A stretch of DNA of 64,000 nucleotides from an uncultured Alistipes sp. (GCA_900541585.1 UQKD01000015.1:23114-87113), one strand, 5' to 3'; counted from the first letter of the stretch, positions 18,101 to 26,670 are shown. Notes: generated from the letters alone by a model not told the origin. Made by a program: numbers and translations.

Positions 18101-20426
18101 CGTCTCGGTGACCCTCGTACAGCCCCACGGCAACACGCTCAACGATGCGCCGATGCGGCTGTTCGGCGTCCTGCGGCTTCCGATCGAGGACGTCGGCACA
18201 CGCCTTGCGCCCGTCGTCGAGATGCCCGAGTCGGTGAAGCCCGAGTCGGAAATCACGATCCGGGTCCGCGAGCGGAACGGCAAGCGGATGAGCTACGTGC
18301 TGGCGCTGGTCGACGAGGGGCTGCTGGGGCTGACGCGCTTCAAGACGCCCGACCCCTACCTCTATTTCAATGCCACCGAAGCGCTGGGCGTCCGCACGTG
18401 GGACCTGTTCGACTATGTGATCGGCGCCTACGGCGGCCGCATCGAGCAGTTGTTCGCCATCGGCGGCGACGCCGAGCAACCCAACACCGGAGCGCTCCGG
18501 GCGCAGCGGTTCAAACCCGTCGTGCGGTTCCTCGGCGCCGAGAGGCTGGCCGCCGGGAAGACCAACACCCACAGGATCGCGCTGCCGCCCTACTTCGGAT
18601 CGGTGCGCGTGATGGTCGTAGCCTCCAACGGCCGCGCCTTCGGCTCCGCGGCGAAGGAGGTCGCCGTGAAAAAGCCGCTCCTGGTGCAGGCGACCCTGCC
18701 CCGCGTGGTCTCCACGGACGAGGAGATCGAACTCCCGGTCACGGTCTTCGCCCTCGAAAAAGGGGTCGGCAAAACCGACGTCCGGGTGACCGTGAACGAA
18801 GCGTTCTCCGTGGTCGGGCCGCAGAGCCGGAGCGTCGTCCTCGGCGACGAGGGAGAACAGGTCGTCACCTTCCGGCTCAAGGCGGGCCGGCAGACCGGGA
18901 TCGGGAAGGTCCGCGTCACGGCGGCCTCTTCCGGCGACAACTCCGCCTCGGAGATCGAGATCGACGTGCGGGAGCCGAATCCCTACGTCACGACCTCGGA
19001 GGACCGCATTCTCCAGCCGGGCGAAACGGTCCGGGTGAAGCCCCTGAAAGCCTCCGGGACCGCCCGTCTGGAACTTTCGTCGATTCCTCCGATCGACCTT
19101 TCGCGCCGCCTCGAATACCTCGTGCGCTACCCCCACGGCTGCATCGAGCAGATCACCTCGGGAGCCTTCCCGCAACTCTACCTGCCCTCCGTCGCGGAGT
19201 GCGACGAAGAGATGTTGCAGGACATCGACCGCAATATCAAGAGCGTCCTGTCGCGGCTGGGGAGCTATCAGCTCTCCAACGGAGCATTCGCCTACTGGAG
19301 CGGCGGAACCTCGCCCTCGGAGTGGGGCACGGCCTATGCGGTCCATTTCATGACCGAGGCCGCGAAATACGGCTACGCCGTCGACCGGACGACGCTCGAC
19401 CGCGCGCTCAAATACCTGCGCGGCAGCACCTTCGACAATCCGCTGACGCTGGCCTACGCACAATACGTCCTCGCCCTCGGCGGCACACCCGACCGGGGTG
19501 CCATGAACCGCCTGCGGGAGAAGTCGGCGCAGGCCGGCAGCGACGCGCGATGGCTGCTGGCCGCGGCCTACGCCCTCGACGGCAACCGGAAGGTGGCCGA
19601 AGAGCTGACTGCACAGACCGCCAACACGGCGGCTCCGAAGGCCGACCCCTACGACGGAACCTACAACAGTCCCGAACGGCAGATGGCGATCGTGCTGATG
19701 ACACAGACGCTGTTAGGACAGCGCGAAGCGGCGTTCCGCACGGCCCTCACAATGTCCGACATCCTGAAGAAAGACAAGTGGCTGAGCACGCAGTCGACGG
19801 CCTGGATGCTCAACACGCTGGTCAACTTCGCCTCCACGGGACAGACGGGCATCGACGCCCGGGTCGGCCGCGAACAGCTGCGGAGCGCCAAGTCGATCGC
19901 CTCCATGCCGCTCACCGCAGAGACCGAGGTGAAGAACACCGGCACGGGCAGCCTCTACCTGGTCGTGAGCCAGAGCTACACGCCCGGCAAGGGCGAGGAG
20001 GCGGAAGCCGCGAGCGGCCTGAAGATCGACGTCCGCTACCGGGACATGAACGGCGCGCCGCTCGACCCGCAATCGGTCGCCGTATCGACGGACTTCTACG
20101 CCGTGGTGACCATCACGAACACCAGCGGCTACGAGCGCTACGCCGACCTGGCCCTGACGCACATCGTCCCGGCAGGCTGGGAGATCACCTCCGAACGTGA
20201 CCTTTCGGCGGTCACCTACCAGGACATCCGCGACGACCGGGTCCTGAGCTACTTCGACCTCCGGAGCGGCGAGAGCAAGGAGATCCCGATCAAGCTGACC
20301 GCAGCCTACAAGGGCCGCTACTACCTCCCCTCGGTCTACTGCGAGGCGATGTACGACAACTCGGTGCGGGCGCTCCGGAAGGGCGAATGGATCGAGGTCG
20401 TCGGGCAGACGCCGGCCGGAAACTGA
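15156..20426 (+). CDS. Bacterial alpha-2-macroglobulin lipoprotein
   Basis: Large protease-trapping lipoprotein (1756 residues) thought to protect the periplasm when the wall is breached. The start at 15156 gives a lipoprotein signal (LIVLLSAACS). An N-terminal Ig-like part (about 25-200), a series of MG-type domains with the segment GVWRPGDEIYLTLI (about 555) and the A2M segment (about 1140-1230, with FKPVVRFLG and LPPYFGSVRVM) precede the thioester site C1329-I-E-Q in PHGCIEQITSGAFPQ. The helical TED domain (about 1340-1620) and a receptor-binding-like beta domain follow. The thioester Cys and Gln are intact, so covalent trapping is possible. Divergent from pbpC, which fits a wall-repair and defence pair. 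Confidence 0.95.
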   Translation: MKTFRAALFALIVLLSAACSRPASDIVESSTNGLSGVRMPVQVTLREGVELAEDDLEDAVSFTPGADIEVSRQGVRMLRIVPKSPLKSDTRYKVTLDASKLTGGKAKGVAEFEFSTPKLRFSYNPCWLQQSDDLKYYVLVGETVSSDYVAADYVEQRLKIKGLLKPEVAWTHSEDGTVHKYRVENIPTRSDESYKLTLDFDLDPKQNVEMEVPRKGEYIVLDHTVQTEPLAVVVTFSEPLKPNQDFKSLIRFDPKFRTSVDRNRLYIYPETQLTGNYEIEISREVQNKAGRRLGESYAFTATLPSQAPAIRFTGKGSILPSSNRMSLLFESVNFARARVRVRKIFASNLLQFFQRNYYGDTYFSDMEYVSRVVRDTTIDLGGKASTRLDRTNSYSLDLSRLITDSRKSMYLLEIRGVDPLIPVESNDYDYYFGDYRTYAERSKVVIQSDIGIICKSSGDGELIVYTTDLVSARPKGSCKVRAYDRQNQQLAEAVTDSEGRAVLKCGDEPYMVLAEANGDAAFVRVERGAALSLSNFDVGGTTDTKGIKGYLFGERGVWRPGDEIYLTLIVASDNPLPENHPASLEFYNPNGQLVQSAVSSGSSDGIHTFKLQTTPASPTGIWHAKAAFGGATFEKNIRVDAVKPNRIKIEMHLGDGQTVDAKEFNGRLTARWLHGAPAAGSQVTLLAQLSQIPTRFKGYADYSFDDATKQFAPEEREIVSGTTDAEGTLQLTTDRLSSLEGLSPGMLSGKFTVKVFEKSGDFSVDQQIAAVSPYDAYFGIGVTAQQSDWGEEYLDSKRDHALRLVLLDARGRPVTGTEEATVTVYRMSSYWWWDASSAASQARYAKSALNAQYKTLRTTLSNGRGQVTMRWSAGDYGYYLVRVTGARQAHSATCVVCVSSSDYRGDVSSVTDAATRLAIARDKDKYVPGDRAKITIPSSPGARALVSVESGSSVRESRWIECTDRQTSFEIPVREGMAPNVYVSVTLVQPHGNTLNDAPMRLFGVLRLPIEDVGTRLAPVVEMPESVKPESEITIRVRERNGKRMSYVLALVDEGLLGLTRFKTPDPYLYFNATEALGVRTWDLFDYVIGAYGGRIEQLFAIGGDAEQPNTGALRAQRFKPVVRFLGAERLAAGKTNTHRIALPPYFGSVRVMVVASNGRAFGSAAKEVAVKKPLLVQATLPRVVSTDEEIELPVTVFALEKGVGKTDVRVTVNEAFSVVGPQSRSVVLGDEGEQVVTFRLKAGRQTGIGKVRVTAASSGDNSASEIEIDVREPNPYVTTSEDRILQPGETVRVKPLKASGTARLELSSIPPIDLSRRLEYLVRYPHGCIEQITSGAFPQLYLPSVAECDEEMLQDIDRNIKSVLSRLGSYQLSNGAFAYWSGGTSPSEWGTAYAVHFMTEAAKYGYAVDRTTLDRALKYLRGSTFDNPLTLAYAQYVLALGGTPDRGAMNRLREKSAQAGSDARWLLAAAYALDGNRKVAEELTAQTANTAAPKADPYDGTYNSPERQMAIVLMTQTLLGQREAAFRTALTMSDILKKDKWLSTQSTAWMLNTLVNFASTGQTGIDARVGREQLRSAKSIASMPLTAETEVKNTGTGSLYLVVSQSYTPGKGEEAEAASGLKIDVRYRDMNGAPLDPQSVAVSTDFYAVVTITNTSGYERYADLALTHIVPAGWEITSERDLSAVTYQDIRDDRVLSYFDLRSGESKEIPIKLTAAYKGRYYLPSVYCEAMYDNSVRALRKGEWIEVVGQTPAGN

Positions 20427-20450
20427 ACGACACGGCCCTGAAATAACGAA

Positions 20451-20488
20451 ACATCCCCGTAATGTATTGGCATTACGGGGATGTTTTT
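20451..20488 (+). terminator. Rho-independent terminator after alpha-2-macroglobulin
   Basis: Perfect 14-bp stem ACATCCCCGTAATG / CATTACGGGGATGT, loop TATTGG, then TTTTT. It may also stop the convergent hexosaminidase transcript. Confidence 0.9.
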
Positions 20489-20504
20489 GCAGACCGGGGT
20501 GGGG

Positions 20505-22082
20505 TTATTCGTCCTTGCCTTCGAAGAAATAGGTGGCGTAGTTCAGCCCCGCCGTATCGTAACATTTGCGCAGGGAGTTCATACGGTGTTTGAAGTCGTC
20601 GAAATCCTTGCGGTCGTAGGACCAGCCCACCTCGGCGATGGCGGCCAGGCGCGGCAGCAGCATGTGCTTCAGGTGCGGGAACGTGGCGATGTACTCGGTC
20701 CAGAGGTTACCCTGCACGCCGAGGATGTAGGAACGCTCCCCGGGCGTAAGCTGGTCGTAGGGGTCCAGTTCGTAGACCTTGCGCATCGGGACATAGCCGC
20801 CGATGGCCATCGGCTCCTTCGCGGGAGTCTTGGTCTGGTAGTAGTCCAGGTAGCAATGGACGTTGGGCGCCATGATGACGTGGTTGCCGGCCTTGGCCGC
20901 CGCAATGCCACCCTTCGAGCCGCGCCACGACATGACGGTCGCCGTGGGCGAAACGCCGCCTTCGAGAATCTCGTCCCAGCCGATGATCTTCCGGCCGTGC
21001 TCGCGGAGCCACTTTTCCATGCGGCGCACCGTGTAGCTCTGGAGTTCGAATTCGTCCTTCAGTCCCTCGGCCTTGATGCGCTCCTGGCACAGCGGACACT
21101 GCTTCCAGCTCTCCTTCGGGCACTCGTCGCCGCCGATATGGATGAACTCCGAGGGAAAGAGCTCCAGCACCTCGGCGAAGACGTTCTGCAGGAATTCGAA
21201 CGTCGTCTCCTTACCCGGGCAGAAGACCTCCTTGCTGATGCCCCAGCGCCGGCGCACCTCGTAGCCTTCGCCCTTGCAGCCCAGCCACGGATAGGAGGTG
21301 AGCGCCGCGACGGCATGACCCGGAAGTTCGATTTCGGGAATCACCGTGACGTAGCGGTCGGCGGCGTATTTCACGATCTCGCGGATCTGCTTCTGCGTGT
21401 AATAGCCGCTGTGGGGCGTCTTGTCATACTCGTTCGAGGTGTGGTGGTGGCCGATGAGCGTCTCCTTGCGCACCGACCCGACGCGCGTCAGCTCGGGGTA
21501 TTTTTTGATCTCGATACGCCAGCCCTGGTCGTCGGTCAGATGCCAGTGGAACTTGTTGAGCTTGTGCATGGCGAGGATGTCGATATACTCCTTGACCTCG
21601 TCCACCGTCCAGAAATGGCGGCAGGGGTCGAGCATGCCCCCGCGGTGGGCGAAATAGGGTTTGTCGCTGACCGTCACGGCGGGCAGGACGCCTCCGCCGT
21701 CGACGACCAGCTGGCGCAGACTCTGCAGTCCGTAGAACACGCCCTGCGGCGTACCGCCGCGCACCTCGACGCCCGAAGGAGTCACGGCGAGCGTATAGGC
21801 CTCGGCCTCCAGCGAGCCGTCCACCGCCAGGCGGATGTCGCCCCCGGCGGCGGTCTTCATCACCCCTCCGACGACGGGCGCGACCTCCCCGGCGAAAATC
21901 CGGGCCGAGCGGCGCAGTTCGGCATCCTTGCCGACGCCGATCACAGTCGATGCGGTTACGGTGAAAGTCCCCGCGCCGGGCGTTACCGAGAGGGGTTTGG
22001 GAACGATGCTGGCCTCGGGTCCCGCCCCGAAAGCTGCGCACGACAGACCGACGGCGCACAGCGAAAAAAAGAGTCTCTTCAT
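20505..22082 (-). CDS. Beta-N-acetylhexosaminidase (GH20)
   Basis: Secreted exo-hexosaminidase of 525 residues that removes terminal GlcNAc/GalNAc by substrate-assisted catalysis. It has a signal peptide (about 1-20), a GH20b N-terminal domain (about 25-135), then a TIM barrel starting at YFAHRGGMLDPCRHFW. The catalytic Asp-Glu pair is in HIGGDECPKESW (about 317). WHLTDDQGW and the Trp-containing GWDEILEGG (about 370) line the active site. It ends 11 nt behind the phosphatase gene, so both are one operon. Its substrate would fit mucin or glycosaminoglycan ends, in line with the sulfatase island. Confidence 0.94.
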   Translation of the reverse strand: MKRLFFSLCAVGLSCAAFGAGPEASIVPKPLSVTPGAGTFTVTASTVIGVGKDAELRRSARIFAGEVAPVVGGVMKTAAGGDIRLAVDGSLEAEAYTLAVTPSGVEVRGGTPQGVFYGLQSLRQLVVDGGGVLPAVTVSDKPYFAHRGGMLDPCRHFWTVDEVKEYIDILAMHKLNKFHWHLTDDQGWRIEIKKYPELTRVGSVRKETLIGHHHTSNEYDKTPHSGYYTQKQIREIVKYAADRYVTVIPEIELPGHAVAALTSYPWLGCKGEGYEVRRRWGISKEVFCPGKETTFEFLQNVFAEVLELFPSEFIHIGGDECPKESWKQCPLCQERIKAEGLKDEFELQSYTVRRMEKWLREHGRKIIGWDEILEGGVSPTATVMSWRGSKGGIAAAKAGNHVIMAPNVHCYLDYYQTKTPAKEPMAIGGYVPMRKVYELDPYDQLTPGERSYILGVQGNLWTEYIATFPHLKHMLLPRLAAIAEVGWSYDRKDFDDFKHRMNSLRKCYDTAGLNYATYFFEGKDE

Positions 22083-22093
22083 ATTGATTCAGG

Positions 22094-23278
22094 TTATGGT
22101 TGAAATTGTAGTTTCAGTGGAAATTCGTGCGTATGGAGCACCTTTTCGCGGGGACCGACGATCCGGACGCGGATCAGGCTGTCCGCAACGTCGCAGCGCA
22201 CGTAGCTTCGGTTATCGTTGACCACGACCGGGAACCGCGTACCCTGCTCCCCGGCCGGCCGGAACGAATAACAATGGTCGTGGCCGCAAAGCATCAGGTC
22301 GATCCCGGCTTCGTTGAGCACCGGCACGAAGAGTTCGTTCAGGTGGACGCTCCCGTGCCAGGCTTCGGCCATGGGCGGGATGTGGAGCAGGACGATCCGC
22401 GCCGAGGCCGTGAGGAACTCCTCCGAGCGCACGGCCTTTTTCAGCCATTCGCACTCCTCGGTGCGGTAGGCGTCGTAATCGGCCAGCCCGTTGTACTCCG
22501 CATGGTCGTCGGGCTTGTCCTCGCCGCAGTCGAGCAGCAGGATGCAGACGTCGCCGTAGCGATAAATGCCGTAGAACCGCCCGTCCTGCCCGGGGAAATA
22601 ACCCCCGAGGCTGTCGGCGAAGACACCGCGCGTCTCGTGGTTGCCGCGGGTGAACAGGATCGGGGTTTCGGCGGCGAAAAGCGCGGCCGAGGCGTCAAGG
22701 TAGGCCTTGAAAAGCTGCTCCCCGCTCTCGACGCTGCTCGACATGTCGCCGTTGAAGGCCACGAATCCCAGCTCGGAAAAGTCCACATGCTTGCAGAGCC
22801 GGGTCAGATAGTCGGCCTTGCCGTGGATGTCGTTCAGCACGAGGAAGGAGCATGCGGAACCCGCAGCCGGGAAGGTGCAGAACCCGTAGACCCGGCGCCG
22901 AGCCGCATCGGCGTCGACGGTCTTTCCGTAGGTGACGTTGTTGACGTCGGGCCACGACTGGACCTCCTGCGAAAAGATCCGGTAACGGTAGCCGGTCCCG
23001 GGTTGCAGCCCCCGGACACGAACGGCGTGGAGCGTCCTGCCGGCCAGTTTGCGGCCCGCGACGGTCTGGTAATAGCGCGGCTGCGGGGGTGCGGGCGCAA
23101 GGCTGTCGGCGGGAGAGGCCTCGACCCACGAAAGCGCGGGCCTGCTGGTGGTCCAGACCACCGTCACCCCGTCCTGCGACATGTCGCACAGGTAAGGTCC
23201 GTGCGTAATTCGGAGTTCCTGGGCGGCGGCCGTCAGTGCGAAAGCCAGCCCCGCCAACACGAAAAGCAATTTCTTCAT
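22094..23278 (-). CDS. Secreted metallophosphatase, purple acid phosphatase-like
   Basis: Calcineurin-type phosphoesterase of 394 residues. The start at 23278 gives the signal peptide MKKLLFVLAGLAFALTAAAQ. The longer frame to 23356 would bury it. An N-terminal fibronectin-like domain (about 22-125), as in purple acid phosphatases, precedes the metal motifs: LNDIHGK (D-x-H), FNGDMSSS (GD), TRGNHETRG (GNHE), LLHIPPM and LCGHDHCY (GHxH). It is probably a periplasmic phosphomonoesterase or diesterase of unknown substrate. First gene of the operon with the GH20 enzyme. Confidence 0.9.
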   Translation of the reverse strand: MKKLLFVLAGLAFALTAAAQELRITHGPYLCDMSQDGVTVVWTTSRPALSWVEASPADSLAPAPPQPRYYQTVAGRKLAGRTLHAVRVRGLQPGTGYRYRIFSQEVQSWPDVNNVTYGKTVDADAARRRVYGFCTFPAAGSACSFLVLNDIHGKADYLTRLCKHVDFSELGFVAFNGDMSSSVESGEQLFKAYLDASAALFAAETPILFTRGNHETRGVFADSLGGYFPGQDGRFYGIYRYGDVCILLLDCGEDKPDDHAEYNGLADYDAYRTEECEWLKKAVRSEEFLTASARIVLLHIPPMAEAWHGSVHLNELFVPVLNEAGIDLMLCGHDHCYSFRPAGEQGTRFPVVVNDNRSYVRCDVADSLIRVRIVGPREKVLHTHEFPLKLQFQP

Positions 23279-23352
23279 CCTATTTCCGGTTGATCGCCTC
23301 GTCGGCAAAGGTTTCGGTTCCCACGCGGACGGGAAACCGGATTTTACGCCAT

Positions 23353-23360
23353 GCAAGATA
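23353..23360 (-). promoter_or_regulatory. -7 box for the phosphatase-hexosaminidase operon
   Basis: TATCTTGC on the minus strand, 74 nt before the ATG at 23278. It has a GTTG 16 nt upstream as a poor -33 element. Confidence 0.45.
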
Positions 23361-23391
23361 GCGATTATTCGCGAAACAACCGCATTAAAGA

Positions 23392-23430
23392 CAAAAAAAG
23401 GAGGCGAACCGGTTTCCGTTCGCCCCCTTT
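23392..23430 (-). terminator. Terminator after the frameshifted lipoprotein gene
   Basis: On the minus strand GGCGAAC / GTTCGCC form the core of a GC-rich stem with a loop of about 7 nt, followed by CTTTTTTT. It separates this gene from the phosphatase operon. Confidence 0.8.
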
Positions 23431-23446
23431 TCGTTATTTTTCGCGT

Positions 23447-24903
23447 TTACTTTATCCGTTCGAGAAGTTCCTCCTTGCGGTCGGAATCCTTGAGCATCGC
23501 CACGAAATAGCGGGCGTCGGCCCGGTTGGCGGCCGAAGGGTCGGCCTCGTAAACCTCCACGAAATGTTCGGCATGCGCGGCCAGGGCGTGCCGGCAGTCG
23601 AAGTTGACGGCCAGCACCTCTGCGCCTTCCGCGGCCTCCCTGCCGGGCGCCCACGAGAGGCCCGTGACCGTTTCGCCGCCCCCGACGGCGGTGCAGGACG
23701 CAGGATCGACACCCGAAACGTTCAAGGTCAGCGACGGATAATAGAAATACAGTCCGCCGGGCAGCGTGACGGTCAGCGTCAGCGCGTCTTCCCCGGCCCG
23801 GGTCTCCACGACGGCATGCCGGCGCAGGTAGTTGTATTCGAAATACTCCTCGGGAGCGGGCATCCACATGCAGTCGTCGCCGTCCTTGCCGTGGGTGTTG
23901 TTGAGCCACAACAGCATCTCGGACCACGTGCGGTCGGTTCCGTGCGCCCCGATACTGACCGCCTCGCGCTCGGCTACGGGACGTGCCAGCTGCGCTTCGA
24001 TCACCCCCGGGATGTCTTTAGGCTGCCAGAATCCACGCTCGAGCACCGTCTTCACCAGATCGCCCTCCACGGCGAAAGGCCGGAGCCGCCTGCCGCCCGA
24101 TTGCACGAAAATCGTCTGAATCGGATCATAGCTCATAGCCGCCGTGACATAGGTCTTGTTGCCGTTGGGTTCGGCCAGCATCTTGCAGCCGCGGCCCGAA
24201 AGGCGGTCGAGGACGATCTGCTGCGCAATGCCGTAATGGCGGCGGATCGAGTCGGGCAGGTCGACCGACGGGGTGTTCATGTCGTGCAGGGCGATGCCGA
24301 CGCCGTAGTTGAGCATCTCCCGAACATCGCCCCACATCAGGCCCTTCTGCATGAAGAAACGGTAGTAATTGTCCGTATAGCCGGGCTTCACCGTGGCCTC
24401 GGCGTCCATGTAATCCCATTCGGGGGAGATCGTCGTGGTGAAGGCGAAGCGCACTTCGCGCCCCGTCCCGTCGGTCGAGCCGAGCGTCTTGCCGAAGCCG
24501 TAGGTATCGGGCGGCATGTCGCCGCCGCGCAGGTGCGCCGCCGTATAAAAATAGGTGTCCGAAAGAGGACGTCCGTTAATCGCCGCCCAGGTCGTCGAAA
24601 AAGCCGCCTGTTTGCAGTCGTCCTGCGTCAGCAGCACCAGCAGCGACTTGTTGTATTTCAGGGGAGGGATTCCGACCCGCACCTGCGAGAGATCGGTCCC
24701 GGGTTCGAACGCCAGCGTGATTTCGGCCGTTACCTGCCGGGGTTCATCGCCGAAGGGATAGACGTATTCCGCGGGGGGGGGAAATCGGGGTTGTCCGGAT
24801 CATCGGGGTCCGGGCTTACCGGCTTGGGCATCTTGACGCAGCCCGCCAGCAGCAGAGCCGCCGAGGCGAACAACAGGGAAGAGGCAACGAGAGGTGTTTT
24901 CAT
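23447..24903 (-). pseudogene. Lipoprotein with possible NodB-like domain, frameshifted at a C9 tract
   Basis: Two reading frames form one protein. The ATG at 24903 begins a lipoprotein signal (ASAALLLAGC) and an acidic Pro-rich linker up to D-F-P-P-P. The C9 run (24781-24773) then shifts it out of frame, ending soon after. The frame that continues (stop at 23447) reads P-A-E-Y-V-Y-P-F directly behind the tract and has no good start. One extra C would join them into about 485 residues. The body has TQDDC (about residue 93), FTTTISPEWD and IALHD, which could be the Asp pair and His of a NodB/polysaccharide deacetylase-like fold. That reading is weak. As written the gene is off. It may be phase-variable, truly broken, or a homopolymer error. 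Confidence 0.8.
24773..24781 (+). repeat. G9 homopolymer (C9 in the coding strand) causing a frameshift
   Basis: Nine bases. The gene would be open with ten. It lies about 20 residues behind the lipobox Cys, in the linker of the lipoprotein. Confidence 0.9.
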
Positions 24904-24907
24904 AAAA

Positions 24908-24937
24908 CAAAAGTACAAAAAAACGGACGGGTTCAAA
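24908..24937 (-). promoter_or_regulatory. Promoter of the frameshifted lipoprotein gene, nearly leaderless
   Basis: On the minus strand TTTG (24937-24934), 18 nt, TACTTTTG (24915-24908). The expected transcript start falls at or next to the ATG at 24903. Confidence 0.6.
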
Positions 24938-25100
24938 ACCGAATCGTATATATTCCGGTAAAATATTCCGGCTGATAAAAAGGCGCTACAACACCGAAGG
25001 CACAAAACCCGGACGGATCCAAAACCGAATCGTGTGCAGCCCGGCAAAACGCTCCGGCTGATAAAAGGGGCGTTACGCCCCCCGAAGGTACGAAAAATAG
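24922..25100. repeat. Two imperfect direct copies of about 85 bp
   Basis: Copy 1 (about 24922-25005) and copy 2 (about 25010-25098) share blocks in the same order: CAAAACCGAATCGT, then CCGG.AAAA, TCCGGCTGATAAAA, GGCGTTAC-like and CCGAAGG.AC.AAA. They lie between the lipoprotein gene and the flavin reductase-like gene. No coding capacity is seen. Confidence 0.7.
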
Positions 25101-25106
25101 GAGGCG

Positions 25107-25691
25107 TCAGCGTTTCTTCTGCGCCTTTTTCTTTTTGCGCACCGACCAGCCGAAATGACCCAGCGCCTCGCCCAGCGCGAAATACTCGCCGTGGGAGTAG
25201 ACGATCGGATCGGCCCGTTCGAGGCAGAACCGGCCCGTCGCCGGGTCGATGTAGGCCTCGTCGGCCTGGACGCCGACCACCTCGGCCACGAACATGTCGT
25301 GGGTCCCGAGCGGCAGCACCTGCCGGACACGGCATTCGATGTTGACGGGGGATTCGGCGATGAGGGGCGCGGCGACCTTTTCCGACGGCACGGCCGTCAG
25401 GCCCATCTCGCGGAACTTGTCGTAGTCGCGGCCCGAGCGCACCCCGCACCAGTCCGCGGCGCGCGCCAAGCGGCGCGTCGTGAGGTTGATGACGAACTCG
25501 CCCGTGCGGCTGATGATCGCGTGGGAATGGCGTTCGGGACGCACCGAGATAAAACACATCGGCGGGTCGGAGCAGACCGTCCCGGTCCACGCCACGGTCA
25601 GCATGTTATACTCCCCGGGCGCCGCGCCGCAGCTCACCAGCACCGCCGGCAGCGGATAAAGCACCGTCCCCGGTTTCCAGTTCTGCTTCAT
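25107..25691 (-). CDS. Flavin reductase-like FMN-binding protein (flavoredoxin family)
   Basis: 194 residues from the ATG at 25691, chosen because it lies 12 nt after the predicted transcript start and begins the domain directly (MKQNWKPGTVLYPLPAVLVSCG). The fold is the FMN-binding split barrel, with the FMN-loop region TVAWTGTVCSDPPMCFISV, then RHSHAIISRTGEFVINL and NIECRVRQVLPLGTHDMFVAEVVGV. The C terminus is strongly basic (RKKKKAQKKR). Likely a cytosolic FMN-dependent oxidoreductase. The electron donor and acceptor are unknown. Confidence 0.88.
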   Translation of the reverse strand: MKQNWKPGTVLYPLPAVLVSCGAAPGEYNMLTVAWTGTVCSDPPMCFISVRPERHSHAIISRTGEFVINLTTRRLARAADWCGVRSGRDYDKFREMGLTAVPSEKVAAPLIAESPVNIECRVRQVLPLGTHDMFVAEVVGVQADEAYIDPATGRFCLERADPIVYSHGEYFALGEALGHFGWSVRKKKKAQKKR

Positions 25692-25709
25692 TCGATTTCT
25701 TTTTCGGAA

Positions 25710-25737
25710 CAAAGGTACAGGTTTTTCCTTATCTTTA
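25710..25737. promoter_or_regulatory. Divergent -7 boxes for flavin reductase-like gene and xerC-type gene
   Basis: On the minus strand TACCTTTG (25717-25710) faces the flavin reductase-like gene. On the plus strand TATCTTTA (25730-25737) lies 7 bp before the xerC-type ATG at 25744, implying a very short leader. The two promoters overlap in a 52-bp space. Confidence 0.6.
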
Positions 25738-25743
25738 CCGCAT

Positions 25744-26646
25744 ATGATCGCAGATTTTGTCCGATACCTCGAAGCCGAACGCCGCTACTCGCCGCTCACG
25801 GTCCGCAACTACCGCCACGACGTGGAGCAGTTTCTCGCGTGGCTGGGGGTCGACGACGCACAGTTCGAGCCGCGACGGATCACCACGGACGACATCCGCG
25901 AATGGATTCTCTACCGCACCGAAACGGGCCGCGTGAGCGCCGCCACGATGAACCGCGAGGTATCGTCGCTGCGTGCGCTGTTCCGCTGGCTGCTCCGCAC
26001 GGGAGCCATCGACCGCGACGTCATACACCCGATCTCCTCGCTGCGGACTTCGCGGCGACTGCCGGCCTTCGTCCCCGAAAGCCGCATGAGCGGCATCGTC
26101 AGCGAGTGCGAATACGACACCGAGGACTTCATCCGCGAGCGCAATTCGCTGATCATACTCCTCCTCTACGCCTGCGGCCTGCGCCTGGCGGAACTGGTCG
26201 GCATCGACCGCGGCGACTTCTCCGCGGACTTCTCGTCGCTGCGCATCCGGGGCAAGGGAGACAAGGAGCGGATAGTCCCGATCCTCGAATTCGTACGCGA
26301 AAAGATTTTACATTACATCGGATTAATTGAGAGGCAAAATATTTGCATTTCATCGGAAAAAGCACTATTTTTAACACACAAAGGGAAACGCATATCCCGG
26401 ACGGCGGTGTACCGCACGGTGCAGGAAGAACTGGGCAGGACGGGCGTACAGGGCAAGAAAAGCCCCCATGTGCTGCGGCACACATTCGCCACCCACCTTC
26501 TGAACGCAGGCGCCGATATGCGCGAAATACAGGAACTCCTCGGGCACGCCTCGCTGCAGGCCACACAGGTCTACACGCACAACAGCATCGCCAGGCTCCG
26601 GGAGGTTTACGCGAAGGCCCATCCCCGCGAAAAGGGAGGCAAATGA
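25744..26646 (+). CDS. xerC: Tyrosine recombinase, XerC/XerD type
   Basis: 300 residues, full length. N-terminal SAM-like domain (1-105) and catalytic domain with R147 in YACGLRLAEL, Lys in GKGDKERIVP (about 171), H242-x-x-R245 in HVLRHTFATHL, His in LGHASLQATQVY and the nucleophile Tyr in QVYTHNS (about 277). Chromosome dimer resolution at dif is the expected role. The neighbour hpf (24 nt downstream) and lack of any mobile-element gene argue for the housekeeping enzyme rather than an integrase. A stretch at 26310-26385 is markedly AT-richer than the rest of the gene. Confidence 0.95.
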   Translation: MIADFVRYLEAERRYSPLTVRNYRHDVEQFLAWLGVDDAQFEPRRITTDDIREWILYRTETGRVSAATMNREVSSLRALFRWLLRTGAIDRDVIHPISSLRTSRRLPAFVPESRMSGIVSECEYDTEDFIRERNSLIILLLYACGLRLAELVGIDRGDFSADFSSLRIRGKGDKERIVPILEFVREKILHYIGLIERQNICISSEKALFLTHKGKRISRTAVYRTVQEELGRTGVQGKKSPHVLRHTFATHLLNAGADMREIQELLGHASLQATQVYTHNSIARLREVYAKAHPREKGGK

Positions 26647-26670
26647 TTAACTTTTATAAACTGTAAGGCT

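Noticed and set aside
24904..25590. Long open frame upstream of the lipoprotein start at 24903
   Set aside because: Only the last 57 residues (from 24903) are a credible lipoprotein start. The rest is the shadow of the flavin reductase-like gene.
25744..26646. Tyrosine recombinase as integrase of a mobile element
   Set aside because: Protein size, sequence and the hpf neighbour fit XerC/XerD. No attachment repeats, excisionase or cargo are nearby.
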